From NCBI GenBank assembly GCA_900491605.1, contig UESW01001793.1:50253-114252 (forward strand): DNA of 64,000 nucleotides. The letters are read 5' to 3'. This document shows, in pieces, positions 35,414 through 46,875 of this stretch; position 1 is the first letter of the stretch; each line of letters starts with the position of its first letter. Under the pieces are notes generated by a model. It searched no databases, was not told where the DNA came from, and worked only from the letters and a program-made list of their open reading frames with translations. The position numbers and the translations under genes are program-made. This DNA is from Calamus simplicifolius (taxonomy: Eukaryota; Streptophyta; Magnoliopsida; Arecales; Arecaceae).

Positions 35414-37234
35414 GCAGACAGTATGGAATATCTGTGACTTCAATCTGCAAATAGTTTGATGAGTGTAACTCTAGTTTCAAGCTGACCTGTATGATAAGAA
35501 ATAAGGTTGGAGATCAGTGGTTCAAATCTGCAAAATGATTTGAGAATCATCTTGAAGATTTTGTTTACAATTTCAAGCTGAGATGCATGGTCAGTAAGTA
35601 GGGATGGAGACAGAAGGGGTGGGGCTAAAGTACTGGATGATTGGTTCTGACAAATCTCAAACAATTCCAAGTATGGTTGGTTCTGGCATTAATGCTGGAA
35701 TACTGTAATGGTTACAGTTTGTAAACATGAACCTTATTTTGTGTTCCTTTGGTAAGGAGAATTGTAACATTGTTTGCAAATGGTGAAGAAGTTGATATTG
35801 ATCTAGAGTTTGTTTCCTTCTTTTTGTACACAATTATTGCTATGCATTTATCGCCTTCTGTATTCAGAAGGCTGTTTTGTCTAGTACAACTTTTTGTACA
35901 GGCAGGGACACGAGACAATGCGCAATCGTTGTTGATAAGCCATGCTCAAGATTTCATTTGTTTTTGTACTGAAATTAAACATTACCTTGGTGACAATTGA
36001 AAGACTTCTTCCATGTAGAACCAAAGCTGCAACTCCCTCAGGTCAATTTGATATAGATTTTAATGTTGATTCTCAACAAGTATTATAGGGTCCAAAAATG
36101 TCATGAGCCAAACATGATGGCTGAAAGTAAAAGCTCCAGGCTAAAAGCATAATTCTATAAGCATTCTCTTAGCAAAAGTAGCAGGATATAAAAACATATT
36201 CCTCATTTTTCTGCATTCAAAATTTCATTGCTGCAGTGATGAAGCCGGGAATTTAGATGTATGAATAATGAGGAACAAAAACAAATGCAGCTTTTGCCTT
36301 TGGTAGTTTCTCCCAAAGTCCAGCATGTTTGATAGCATGAAGGTGCAGAACGTGTGCAGGATGTTTGATGCAAGGGATGACCACAGTAACAGATCAAATT
36401 GTAGTTTGCTAAAACTTCCAATCATTTCATTTCTCTAATTTCTCAGAATCATACACCCACCATACAACTTTTTTTATATTTAAAAAAAAAATCAAGCAAA
36501 AGTACGTGCTTCTGTTCCCACCCCAGCTCCTAGACTCTTTCTCAAGGCTGAATCACTCTAAATTCAGTTGTCTTACGCGCGGGAGTCGATCCTTTTCTTC
36601 TTGATCTTGTTTGTTTAATGCGTAAGGCTGTATTTAAAGAGAGGGAGACCAAAACTTTTCAGCTCTGATCAATCCGAGTATGAAAGTAGGTAATACCGTG
36701 GACAGCTGAGGTGGTGGTGTTTTTGTTTTTGCTGTTCCCTCGTCATATTCAACCAGAGCGGCAAGATATAACACATAGTCAAAATAAAACGCATAACTTT
36801 TCGTAAAGCAAGTTCTTTGACCATGGAAGTAAAATATTATATTTGATTTTGCATGAGGTGCACCATATGAAGCATTATTAGGCAATTGATCTCTGAATTA
36901 AAACCATTCTCTTTCCGCTGGCCATTTGAATCACCTACTGGTCGATCTTTTCCACTTCTCAGACAATCGTAGAAGACGTGCTATCGAGCAACAGCCAGCC
37001 CCAAGCAATCTCCCACATGGAATGGGCCTATGACACCACACAACCTTAACATCCTTCCATTCCCTTGCGACCGACCCCGGATCTTCCTCAAGATATAAAG
37101 AGAACATTGTTGCCCCCGTTTCTAAGGCTGACGAGAGGGTTTGACAATTGAGTTCGCTCTTCTTCCTTGAACGTTACGGAAGAAATTCTCATTGGAAACA
37201 GATCGTCCAATGCGGAACTCCGCTCCCCCCTCCG
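35414..37234. other. 3' flank of the YJU2B-like pseudogene and intergenic DNA
   Basis: Up to about 36,050 this may be old 3' UTR or intron. From 36,450 on it is AT-rich, then becomes the upstream region of the CLE gene. The short ORFs have no recognisable domain. Confidence 0.5.
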
Positions 37235-37243
37235 CATAAAAAG
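37235..37243 (+). promoter_or_regulatory. TATA-like box of the CLE gene
   Basis: CATAAAAAG lies about 220 bases before the first plausible ATG (37,458), between C-rich stretches. A weak but well-placed TATA variant. Confidence 0.45.
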
Positions 37244-37457
37244 GCCCCAAAAAACTCAACCTCAAATAAACAAACCCAACAAATGGAGTCGCAAGTAAGC
37301 TGATCCCCCTCCCGTTTCAACGCACCACAAACATAATATTTCTTATGCCGGTCCAGTCAGCTTAAGTTGGCAAACTTCTAAACCCCCATCCCCCTCTCGC
37401 TTGGATCTTACCACCCATGACTCCCCCCTCAAGGCAGCACCCTTCGTCGCCCACGCC

Positions 37458-37804
37458 ATGGCAATGAAAGACCTCTTCTCGCTTCTTTTCTCCTTTGGCT
37501 CGTCCTCCTGCTCTTGTTCCATGGGTGGAGCCATCTAGAGCCTCGGACCGCCGCCGCCGCCCCCTCGTCGGTCCCACGCAAAATGCTAGCAGCTAAGCTC
37601 GATTCCTCCGCGTTCCACCACACAAGACATTCCCAACATCATCGCCATCACCGCCTCCACCGCCGCCATCGACATGGGCAACCACCACCGCATTCTACCG
37701 TCGTAGAGGTTAAACCGAGTCCGGATGAAGGCGGCGAGATCGATCCACGGTACGGCGTCGAGAAGCGTCTAGTCCCGACGGGCCCAAATCCATTGCACCA
37801 CTAA
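37458..37804 (+). CDS. CLE-family secreted signalling-peptide precursor, start or frame uncertain
   Basis: The precursor ends DPRYGVEKRLVPTGPNPLHH followed by TAA (37,802-37,804). RLVPTGPNPLHH (37,766-37,801) is a complete 12-residue CLE ligand, with the conserved Arg1, Pro4, Gly6, Pro7, Asn8, Pro9 and His11. Such peptides are cut from secreted precursors and bind CLAVATA1/BAM-type receptor kinases to control meristems. Upstream in the same frame are a His/Arg-rich variable region and a hydrophobic leader (LLASFLLWLVLLLLFHGW, about 37,475-37,530), as expected. No ATG opens that frame: a TGA lies at 37,418, and the ATGs at 37,458 and 37,464 are in another frame that stops after the leader. So either a 1-base frame error or mutation lies around 37,465-37,490, or translation starts at a non-ATG codon. 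No intron is needed. The ligand is certain as sequence; expression is not known. Confidence 0.8.
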
Positions 37805-39981
37805 ATAATGTTCCCATGGCCATCATCTTTGCATGGGAGGGGCAGGTGATCGAAGAGATAGAGATGGCCGAAGGATATCCCACAACGTTCTTCCGAAATC
37901 AAATTCTTTATAGTTGGAAGGAAGCTCGATTCGTCTCAATAATCTGTTGCGATATGTATGTATGTTGCCCGAGTATATATTGATATTATCAATATATGTA
38001 ATGTAGAATTCTGCTCCGTTCTTGCCAAAGTTTGTATGTCTCTCGAAAGAAAACAAGGTAAGAAGGGGAGAAGAGGAACGAGAATTTCTTGTAATTTTCT
38101 CTTTTTTGTTAAAAAAAAAAAAAGGATCATCAAACATATAGTTTGTGATTATATTGCATTGGCTTGCTTGCTTGCCCGCTCTAAGAAATGTGTCAGGTGG
38201 TCAATCCTATTTTACGTTACTTTTTTTTTTTTTTTGTAGCTTAACAATTGAGTAACGGGGACGGCACGGTGTGGCGCAAATCGCCACCTAATTTGAAATT
38301 TAATATGAAAATAATGGTGGTGCGCCGTACGTGGACCCATTAAATTAGTTGTTGACTTCAACCGTAGCGTCCGCGGTGGAGGGGCCTCGATGAGAGCTCG
38401 TCGGTGCAACTGCAAACCAAGGCAGCATGGTATCGTGGCCGGGTCAAAGTCGCGTCGAATTTTTAATCATCCAAAGCAGCTTCCGTTCACCATCATCTCT
38501 ATCGTTGTTATTAGTATTATTGTTTGAAAATTTAATATGATGCTGTGAATGTTTTAGTTTCTCAGGGTTGGATGGTTTAATTATTGGGTGCGTACGGGGA
38601 GTTGACTATGTTCATCCATGGTGGGATGGAGCGGTGATGATGGCGTTCCGGGTGGTGGCTTTGCACCGTTGACATTTGGGGATGTCCTCACGGGTGGCAA
38701 ACCACTTCATTAGGTAGCGATTATTAGGATATATATATATATGAAGTCATGTGAAGGAGGAGAGGGAATTCACCTACCACGGCTATTCTCTGGCCATTTA
38801 TATCAGCATCACTCGATGGCCTGATGGTTGGCAGTGGCTAAAGAAGAACAGCAATAAAAAGCATGTTATTAGATTCCAAATGATTTCAGTTCGATGGGGG
38901 AAATATCGACCAAACTTGGCCAATAAAAAAAATGATTAATTTGTATGTCTTCTTATTAATTTGGATATATATATATCTGATGGGAGGAATTAAGAGGCTG
39001 CGAATCCGTCGAGGCAATTTAAAGCTTGGAGTTATGTCTGCCAGTGTCAATTACTCAATCATTGGGTATCTTTCCACTGCCCAACGACAACAAAACTAGG
39101 GGTGCACAAAATAGGTATCTTGATTTGATCACCGCCTTGGCTACAGATGTTGCAATGCAAAGTTCTGGAGATCATCAACGCTTTGCTCCAAGTGTCCTTG
39201 TTTCATGTGAGTTTTGGTTTGAGGTGGCAGCCTTATCAAATGGATATATTCCATTTTGAAATTCTGAACATATGGTGGTTCCGGGGATGGCCGGATGGTT
39301 CGGGACTCGATTTTATTTCAAGACTTTCTCATAGGAATTTGGCAACAGTTATAATGGACCAATGAATAGGGTCCATCAAATTACCTGCATGGACTTAATA
39401 TGACATACCAATTTGCAGGGATTTGGGCCTATTTGGATGGATTGTTAAGGTACTTTTTAAGTGACTGTTGGCCGATAGTCATATAAGGTATTTAGTTCTT
39501 GCCCAACAGTTAAAGCCAATGAACTCTGAATGCAATAATTCCTTGCGGCAGGACTTGAACAAGTCCTCACTGGTTGGTTATGCAGACGCTAGTTTAGAGT
39601 AAATATATTAATTATTGATTATTTGAAACTAACACTTTTTAGTTTTTATAGACGAAATATTATAAAACATATGTTATCATTAGCCATCTCATAAGAATAA
39701 TAATTTCATCTCGTAAATAAAATTTTATCTTTTAAAAATAAAGATTCTCATTTTTAGGAAAATTGGATGTATATAGAAATTATTTTTGTCTACGCTTATT
39801 GACATCATCTGAAAACAAAATTATATTTTTCTATCTCTTTCTACCCATCCTTATACACACACATACACTCTCATATAAGTTAATTTTTTATTTTTTAACG
39901 GTAACCTTCTTTTTTTCTATCATTTTTAACTTTATAATTTTTTACTTAAAACCCGTACATTATCCCTAGTGCCTATAGCAC
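37805..39981. other. 3' flank of the CLE gene and AT-rich intergenic DNA
   Basis: Contains an A12 run (38,110-38,122), a T14 run near 38,221 and short AT dinucleotide runs (38,733, 38,966). No gene recognised; the ORFs of 60-104 codons on both strands have no domain. Confidence 0.5.
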
Positions 39982-39990
39982 GAAGGCAGC

Positions 39991-41732
39991 GGAAATTTCT
40001 TGGCTGATATTGCTTGGATATCAGCTGATTTTTTTACTTAAAACCCGTACATTATCTCCGACCTCGGGCCTAGCTGATATTGTTTGGATATAGCATTTGC
40101 CAGTTTATTCTAATGTCCAACTTTTTTATGGAAGCTCAGATAGGATCGTCTATCTACCTGTAACCTATTGACTGATCGTGATCTTTCTATTTTGCCTCTA
40201 GGTCCGATATGCGGGATGCAGAATGAATCTGTGGATAATGTTATATTCATGTGCTCTCATGCGGTTCAGATTTGGCAGATGACCCACTTTACCCCTTGGT
40301 TACTGAAGGATGGACCTGCTCGGCTTTCTTTTCTGCATGCTATCCAGATGATTACCAAGACTGGTCCCCACTCTCAGGGTGTTCTCTCGGTTTACTTGGC
40401 TTATCATATTTGGCTGAACCGAAACCATATTATCTTTGCTGAGAAGACAGCTTTACCGCAGGTGGTTATCCGCCATACTCTCTTTCATGCCCGGAAGTAC
40501 ATCCACTATTCTTCTGGTATTCACATTGATGGATCTAGTCACTAGGACTCCCATGTTGCTTTGGTAGCACACCGTTCTACGGTCTTTGTCTCTTGGGAGC
40601 CCCTACCTTCAGGTTTCGTCAAAGTGAACTTTGATGGTTCCATCTCTGATCATTCTGCTGGTTCTGGGTTTATCATTGTGGCTCTGAGGGACAGTTACTT
40701 GCGGCTGGTGGGCATAGCTCTATTGATATCTCGATCCCTATGGTGGAGCTCCAGGCTGCATGGGCTGGCATCACTCATGCTGTTCGACACATGGGCCATC
40801 GTAGATTAATTATCGAAGGAGACTCTCTTACGATTATTAGGTGGATCAGGCAGGCTGAGGATTCTTATTCTCTTTTAAACCCCCTGATAAGAGATATTAG
40901 AGTCTCTCTGCAGACTACTTATGCCACTGTGATTCGTCATGCCTATAGAGAAGCCAATGCAGCGGCTGATTGGGTTGCATCTTTTGTTGCTCGCCGATCT
41001 GGACAGTGGGTTTGGCATGCTGGTATCCCTTGCCCTGTTATTTGCATCAAATTATGTACTCTGATATTTTGGATTTGACTCGCTCCAGAGTGGTATGATC
41101 GCCCACCTGTAACAAAAAAAAAGGCAGCGGAAATTTTATTTACACAGCAAAAATTACTCTTTACACCTTCATTTTTTAAAAAAATAATATTTTTTTAAAT
41201 TACCCTTAAAATTCTTTCCTCTTTCCGTTCGCTCCGACACCCCGCCCTCTCCTCCGTTCGCTCCGACGGCTTCTTCGGCTTTTTGATCCGGCTTTTCCAC
41301 TAGTTCACTTCGATAGCTTCCCTCCGAATTTTTCTTTTTTCCTTGTTTGCTCTCGCAGTCCCCCGGCACCGGCTTCTCCTCACCCTTTCCGTTCGCTCCG
41401 ATGGCTCCCTTCGACTCTTTTCGCTCCTCCTTCGTTTCCACTGACCTTTCTCTTTGGTTTTTTCTTATCTCGGTGCTCGAAAGGGCTGAAGCAATTGGAC
41501 CGAGAAGGGGAGTCGATGCCAAAGAGACTGCTGAAACGAACAAGAAGAAGGGAAGGGAAAGTCGATGCCGATCGAGATGGAGGGGTGAAAGGGTCACCGG
41601 AATAAATGGGAAAAGAGAAAGGAAGGAAACGGAGAGAAGGGAGGGAAGATTTAAGAATAGTTTAAAAAATTAATTTAAAAAAAAAAATTGAAGGTGCAGA
41701 CAATAATTTTTACGGTGCAAATAGAAAATTCC
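39991..41732. mobile_element. Non-autonomous Mutator-like element (MULE) with long inverted ends, split by a LINE
   Basis: The left end GGAAATTT (39,991-39,998) continues at 41,137 after the LINE insert; the right end is at 41,732. About 45 terminal bases pair well as inverted repeats (GGAAATTTTATTTACAC against GGAATTTTCTATTTGCAC), with weaker pairing to about 100. The flanks are 9-bp direct repeats GAAGGCAGC at 39,982-39,990 and 41,733-41,741, the Mutator duplication length. Without the LINE it is about 604 bp. The interior (41,215-41,640) is GC-rich with three CCGTTCGCTCCGA copies and ORFs on both strands, so it could carry a captured gene fragment. Confidence 0.8.
39999..41120 (+). mobile_element. 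5'-truncated LINE inserted in the MULE
   Basis: The insert ends in a short A-rich tail (41,111-41,122) and is flanked by a perfect 16-bp duplication AAGGCAGCGGAAATTT (39,983-39,998 and 41,121-41,136). It encodes the C-terminal end of ORF2: a zinc-binding motif with GPICGMQNESVDNVIFMC (about 40,203-40,255) and an RNase H domain (40,600-41,080) with VKVNFDGSISDHSAGSGF, MVELQAAWAGI, LIIEGDSLTIIRWI and AYREANAAADWVA, with a frame change near 40,730. The reading frame is otherwise well preserved. The 5' end contains a copied piece of flanking host DNA. Confidence 0.92.
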
Positions 41733-41741
41733 GAAGGCAGC

Positions 41742-43717
41742 CCAGCAATGTCGAGGTCGCCCAGCAGGTTTAGCCCCTTTGTCAAATGAAATCAATCTTT
41801 CTACCTAATCGTCCGGAGTGGTGATTATAAAACACGCGAGGTAGAGGGCGAATTTATACCTTTTGCATCATCCAAAGTTGGTGATTGAAGTGACAGAGAA
41901 TTTTATATATATATATAAAAAAACACGACCTCTTGCTTGCAAACGCATGCAATGTTGATAGAGTCTGCCAACTTCGTTATGACGGAATACGAGAAGATTT
42001 TCATGGACCAAAATGTATGGTTATTATTTACTACCACTCTTAACACTTAAAAAGAATATAAGTTTGATATATATTTTTTAAAAAAACTACAGAAGAATGA
42101 ACAAAAAAAAAGGAGTAGGTTCTGTCATTTGCGGCTTTGATACATTTTTAGTCATTCCTTATGGTAATTTAGAATTAATAAAAGTTATCTGACATTCAAA
42201 CTTATCTGAGATTCAAACTCTAGCAAAAATATCATATCTACTTCTTGACTGCCACATGAGCAATAAAGAATAAAGTGACAATATTTGGCATTCATTTTTC
42301 TTTTTTCCTAAGAAACATGCGTTTTCCTGCTTCATGGGAAAGCAGTTACCTTCTGTTATACTAGTTTATGACATTCAGATAATTATTATAAAGATTATTA
42401 ATTTTAAATATTGTATGAATCTGTAAAAAGTTGATCTCATGAAGTCTAAAAAAGATAGAAAAGTAAATATAACTCTCTTATTTTGCTTGAATAATTTTAG
42501 TCATGGATTTTGAATATTACTTAATTGCAATTCCAATGCATGCTGTATAAAATTTTCAACTTTGGATTGGAAACATGGATTGATAAGTTAGAGTGAAAAG
42601 GATAAAGGCATTTTTCATTTGATCAGGAAAAACAACTTCAAAAAATAAAAATAAAAAAGTTATCGCAGCTGCAAGGTTAAGATTGATTACATTTTATACC
42701 AAATTATTATTATTAAAGCATTGATAATAAATAATATTTATTTTAAACTCACGATGTCAAACTGGATGTACCTCACCAACAATCACATAAGCAAATAATT
42801 AAACATCTATGTATTGCTTCTATCGTAGCAACCAATAATACATTCTATGATAGTTGTTATATATATTATTTACTAAAGTATAGTTGGGTTGATCTTGCAA
42901 GAAAAATTATTTATTTTCTTTAAGACATATAATTAAGAAGAAAAAAAAGTATTGTAAGCAACTATTGTTTCAGTTGGCTTGTCGCTTTCTCTCACCAGTG
43001 GAGATAGTCCATGATTTAAATCCTGATACAACTTAAGGTAAAAAAAATTATTTGGTAAATAATTTTGATAATATCAATATATATATATATATATTCAATT
43101 GAAATACTATTATAATAAAAAAGTCTTTCTATACTGCACGATGCAGGAGTGCACACATCGCATATGCATATGGCCATATGTACGGTATGAAAAGGATAAA
43201 AATATTTTCAAACATGTGCGGCGACATGCATACATGGTCAAACATCGTGTGCGATGCATGCGTTTTGTACCATGCACGATGCATAAAGAGCTTCTTTCCA
43301 TTGAGTAAGCCATTGGCACATGCAAAGGCCTACCTCACTACATTGATCATGGGCCAAGCAACAAGCTAAGCATCCAGAGGCCCACATTCATCTGCAGACA
43401 TCTCTATCTTGGAGCGCATCTCATTTTACTATATTAAAAAAAGTCTTTGTACACCATTTGCAATGTAGGTCACGTGTATTATGCATGATGATTAACCATA
43501 CACATGTAACTATATATGATTAAAAATACTTTTATTTTTTTATGTATCGCATGCTCAACGAGTGGTACGTGCACTCTTTTCCCAGCATATAATTTACGAG
43601 GCCCGGCCTACCAAGAAAATGGAAAACACCAGAACGTTCGTGGCCGACATCCCAACTACAAGACATCTTCTCCCAGACACACCCGAACTCATATTCCGAG
43701 CAACTCTATAAACCATC
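41742..43717. other. AT-rich intergenic DNA
   Basis: No gene recognised. A stretch at 43,110-43,300, repeated in looser form at 43,430-43,560, is dense in GCATGC, ATGCAT and GCACGATGCA-type palindromes and gives overlapping ORFs on both strands; it may be a MITE remnant. Confidence 0.55.
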
Positions 43718-45518
43718 TGATGACGCCATATCACTCTTCTCGAACATCCACGAGCGTCCTGTTACCTTCTTCAGCGAGCCCGAGATCTTTCGGTGAGCTT
43801 CTCACAGTCGGAAGCCTAGAAAAAGTTCCGAAGACCGAAGATTCCAGTAGGGACCTTTCGATGCTCAAGTCAGTGCTCTTGGCAACAACCGTGAGCTTGA
43901 GAAAACTCAAAAAAAGAAGAAGAGAGAGGCTTAGAGCCATTCTCTATGAGCAAGAATGAGCGTTTGGGAGTATAGTGAGTTGTTCTCTGTTACTTCGTCG
44001 AGGGTCCCTCTTATCTAATTTATAGATGCTTAGAGTCTGTCTGGTTTGAGTGGTTGAGGCCTCATAATGATGACTTTTGAGGTGCTGCCACTTGTCAGAG
44101 CATTTAAGGTGATGACAGTAATAGTGAGGCTTACTTCCTTGTTGGCATGTCAGAGCTGCAGGCCAAGTTCTATCAAGTGGATGGCTGCAGCTGGTTGGTG
44201 GGTCGAGTCTTGTCAGGCACGTGGGCCGCAAGTGGTTGGTGGGCTTGGCTCATGCTGAAAGTGTGAGCCAAGGATGGTGATCGATCCACGTGGCTGCTCA
44301 AACTAATTCTGGAACTGATGTAAAGGCTGATACTACGGCTAGCATTGAAGCTGCCTTGGACCGAGGCCGCCTTGAGAGGAGGCCGCCATGGGAGGAGAGT
44401 GGTGCCGATTGCTGCCGGTGATTCCACGAAGCCGAGAACTAAAGCTATGACTTAGGGGTGGCCAAGGGAGAGCTGGGAGTCCAGGGCGAGGTCGGTGTCG
44501 GCACAGTGCTGGGAGGCCAGGACGAAGTCGGGGTGGAGCCAAGGGTTCGAGATGTTAGAACAGAGGATGGAACCGGGTTTGGTTCCCTGGTGCTGGGTCG
44601 GGACGAAGCCAAAGGCCGGGAGCGAGTCTGAGACAGGGAGCTGGTAACTCGGGGCCGAGACGGGTTAAAGAGCTGGTGGCGGCCGGGTGCTGAGAGAAGA
44701 GAGAGGCCGACAAGGATGGGCCGACAAGGAAGAGGCCGGCGAGCCGAGGATGGGCCGAGGCCGAGATGGAGCTGTCCAAAGCTGGAAGTCGATCAGCCTC
44801 GAACTAGGTGGCCAGGAGCTGCCACTCGAGCTTGTGGCTTTTGCTGAAGATCCTGATACATTTGACGAGGAGGATGAGGTGGTTGAGGACGACTGGGAAC
44901 AGGGGCCATCCGGTCGTGGCTGAACTGGGAGCCAGGGGACACCGTCGGGACTCAAAGACGAAGACAGTTGCTCCCTCCTGGACTCGGGAGCTGAAGGTGT
45001 CATTGCTAGGAGCAGCCAAGATAGGGGACCGGGCTTGGACGGTGCTCCCAGAGTCAGGCTTAGTGACGTGGATGTCCTTGGAGTTGGGACGAAGGAAGCT
45101 GGGACGTCCGTGGAAGGCTAACGAGGCGAGGCCGTCCTTGATGGCAAAAGAGCCAGGGAGAAGACGGCTAGGATGGAGCCATGGACATCCCTGGGGCCAA
45201 GACGGGTCTGACGGGAGTTGGGGCCGAGACGGGTCTGACGGGAGTCGAGGCCGGGACGAATCCTAGGAACAGTCAGGGAAGATTGAGGCCGGCTTAGGAG
45301 GCGGGGCCCACGCTTTCTGAGGCTACCGAGGAGTAGAGGACGGGTAGAAAAAGGCGGAGGCCAACTTGGAGAAGACATAAAAGGTGGCGAACTCGGGGAG
45401 GCCGCCCTGGACTTGCTGGGCCTGCCGAGAACTCGCTGGGACGAGGAGGAAAGGCCGATTTGCTGAGGCCAAGCTCAGATGCAGTCATTGTGGCCTATGG
45501 AGTCCACTGGCCCCATCA
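43718..45518 (-). repeat. 3' LTR of the non-autonomous element (left copy)
   Basis: About 1.8 kb. The first 220 bases align closely with 46,876-47,095 (TCGAACATCCACGAGCG, TCAGTGCTCT and CAACCGTGAGCTTGAG are shared), as do the last bases. GC-rich in the middle; the ORFs inside are not genes. Confidence 0.88.
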
Positions 45519-45899
45519 GATGCCCTCCACACTCCTTGAGCTTGTGTGCCCTACATCAACTAAGCGAAAGAAGTGTAGAACTTTTTACCTTTGCACCTAT
45601 CTTTTCATGTTAACTTCAATTATAATTCTTTTCAAATGGAGAAATCCCTTTCCTTTTGTGTTGCCTTGTGTGGACATCTACATGTTCTCCGGAGCCATGA
45701 ATTTTGCTTGTTCACAAACTTTAAGCAAATTTTGAAAGTAAGTTAATTACCTTTAAACTGGCTGAGGGCAGCCAACAATCTTTTATCAACATAGGGTCCA
45801 GAAGTGGATACCCGTTAACTGTGAGCCGGGGAGTTGGTTTTTATCTTTTGACATAAAGTCTGAAAGTCTTTTCATGGCTATCCACTGACTTGAGGCTGC

Positions 45900-46240
45900 C
45901 AAGGCAGAGATAAAACCGTTGAGGCTGAGATAAAATTGCTGAAGCAAAAATAGAGCTGCGGGGGTTGAAATAAAATCGCCTCGGGGATTTCGTGGCCGAC
46001 CCAAGAGGCAACTCGAGCAAGTATGGGCCTGTTAGGGTATTGAACTGCCTCAGGGGTGTCTCCAAGTCAGACCGAGTGGTGACCCATTAGATGCAATACT
46101 GCCGAGCTCCTTTAAAACTGCCTCGGGGGTTTGTATGTCGGCCTGATAGGTGACTCGAGGTCACCAAAACCATAGGTCTTGAACCGCCTCGAAGGTTTCA
46201 CGGTCGGCCCGGGGGTGATCTTATCATCGCAGGACCGTTG
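45900..46240. repeat. 70-bp half-unit repeats next to the 3' LTR
   Basis: GCCTC(A/G)GGGGT-type cores follow GAACTGCCTC, AAACTGCCTC and GAACCGCCTC at 46,047, 46,120 and 46,186, spaced 73 and 66 bases. GCCGAGCTCCTTT precedes one core exactly as in the 140-bp array of the Tat-like element. Confidence 0.75.
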
Positions 46241-46420
46241 AGAGCCTTTTGAAAGGTTGATTTTGTCGGTTTTCCTATAATGCATTTATACACTAATGAA
46301 AAGAAACTTTTTTCTCAAAGCATAGTGTACTGAGCTTTTTCATTGAAAAAATTTATCTCCTTCTGCTTCGTTTGGGGGCTTCACGTTTGTGGTGTTTGTT
46401 GGTGAGCTTGGAGGGGCTCT

Positions 46421-46830
46421 TTACTGATAACTTGAGCTTGCTCTTACTGATGAGCTCCGAAGAGATATGATGGTGGCGAGTCTCTTGCTGGGAAGATGGG
46501 GAGATCTTCCACCGGATGGATGATGGCTGGCTTGAGCGACAACTAAAGGAGCAGCATGAGCTCTTGTTTGCTGCTGTATGGCCATGGAATATCGCTTCTG
46601 CAGCTTTTGGATAGCTGCCATTAATGTTTGAATTTGCAAGTTGAGGGTGGCATGATGTTTTGCCTAAATGGCCCGAGATAGTGGTGATGATGGAATAGAG
46701 AGCCGGCCTCCTGTTGCTTAGCTCGTTGTGGGTGCCTCCCAGCATTACTGGCGGAAGCCTCTTGAGTCTTTGTCATCATCATCTTTTTATCCACCATAGT
46801 TATCGTAGAGGGAGTGAGGGCTTGTACCTT
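46421..46830 (-). pseudogene. Remnant of gag N-terminus in the non-autonomous element
   Basis: The minus-strand reading contains LNLQIQTLMAAIQKLQKRY then HAAPLVVAQASHHPSGG. It parallels the LTQQVQTLVGMVQQMQEQH coil at the start of gag in the Tat-like element and occupies the same place after the 5' LTR. The rest of gag and all of pol are missing, presumably by internal deletion joining gag to the 3' region. Confidence 0.5.
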
Positions 46831-46875
46831 AGTATGGCAGAACTCTGCTCTCTCTCCCTTTCTGGTGCGCCTATC

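Noticed and set aside
35749..36000. 83-codon plus-strand ORF after the YJU2B-like pseudogene
   Set aside because: Starts at a non-ATG codon, no similarity I recognise, lies where 3' UTR is expected.
43099..43325. Overlapping 69- and 71-codon ORFs on opposite strands
   Set aside because: Caused by palindromic repeats; Cys/His/Met-rich composition comes from GCATGC-type words, not from a zinc-finger protein.
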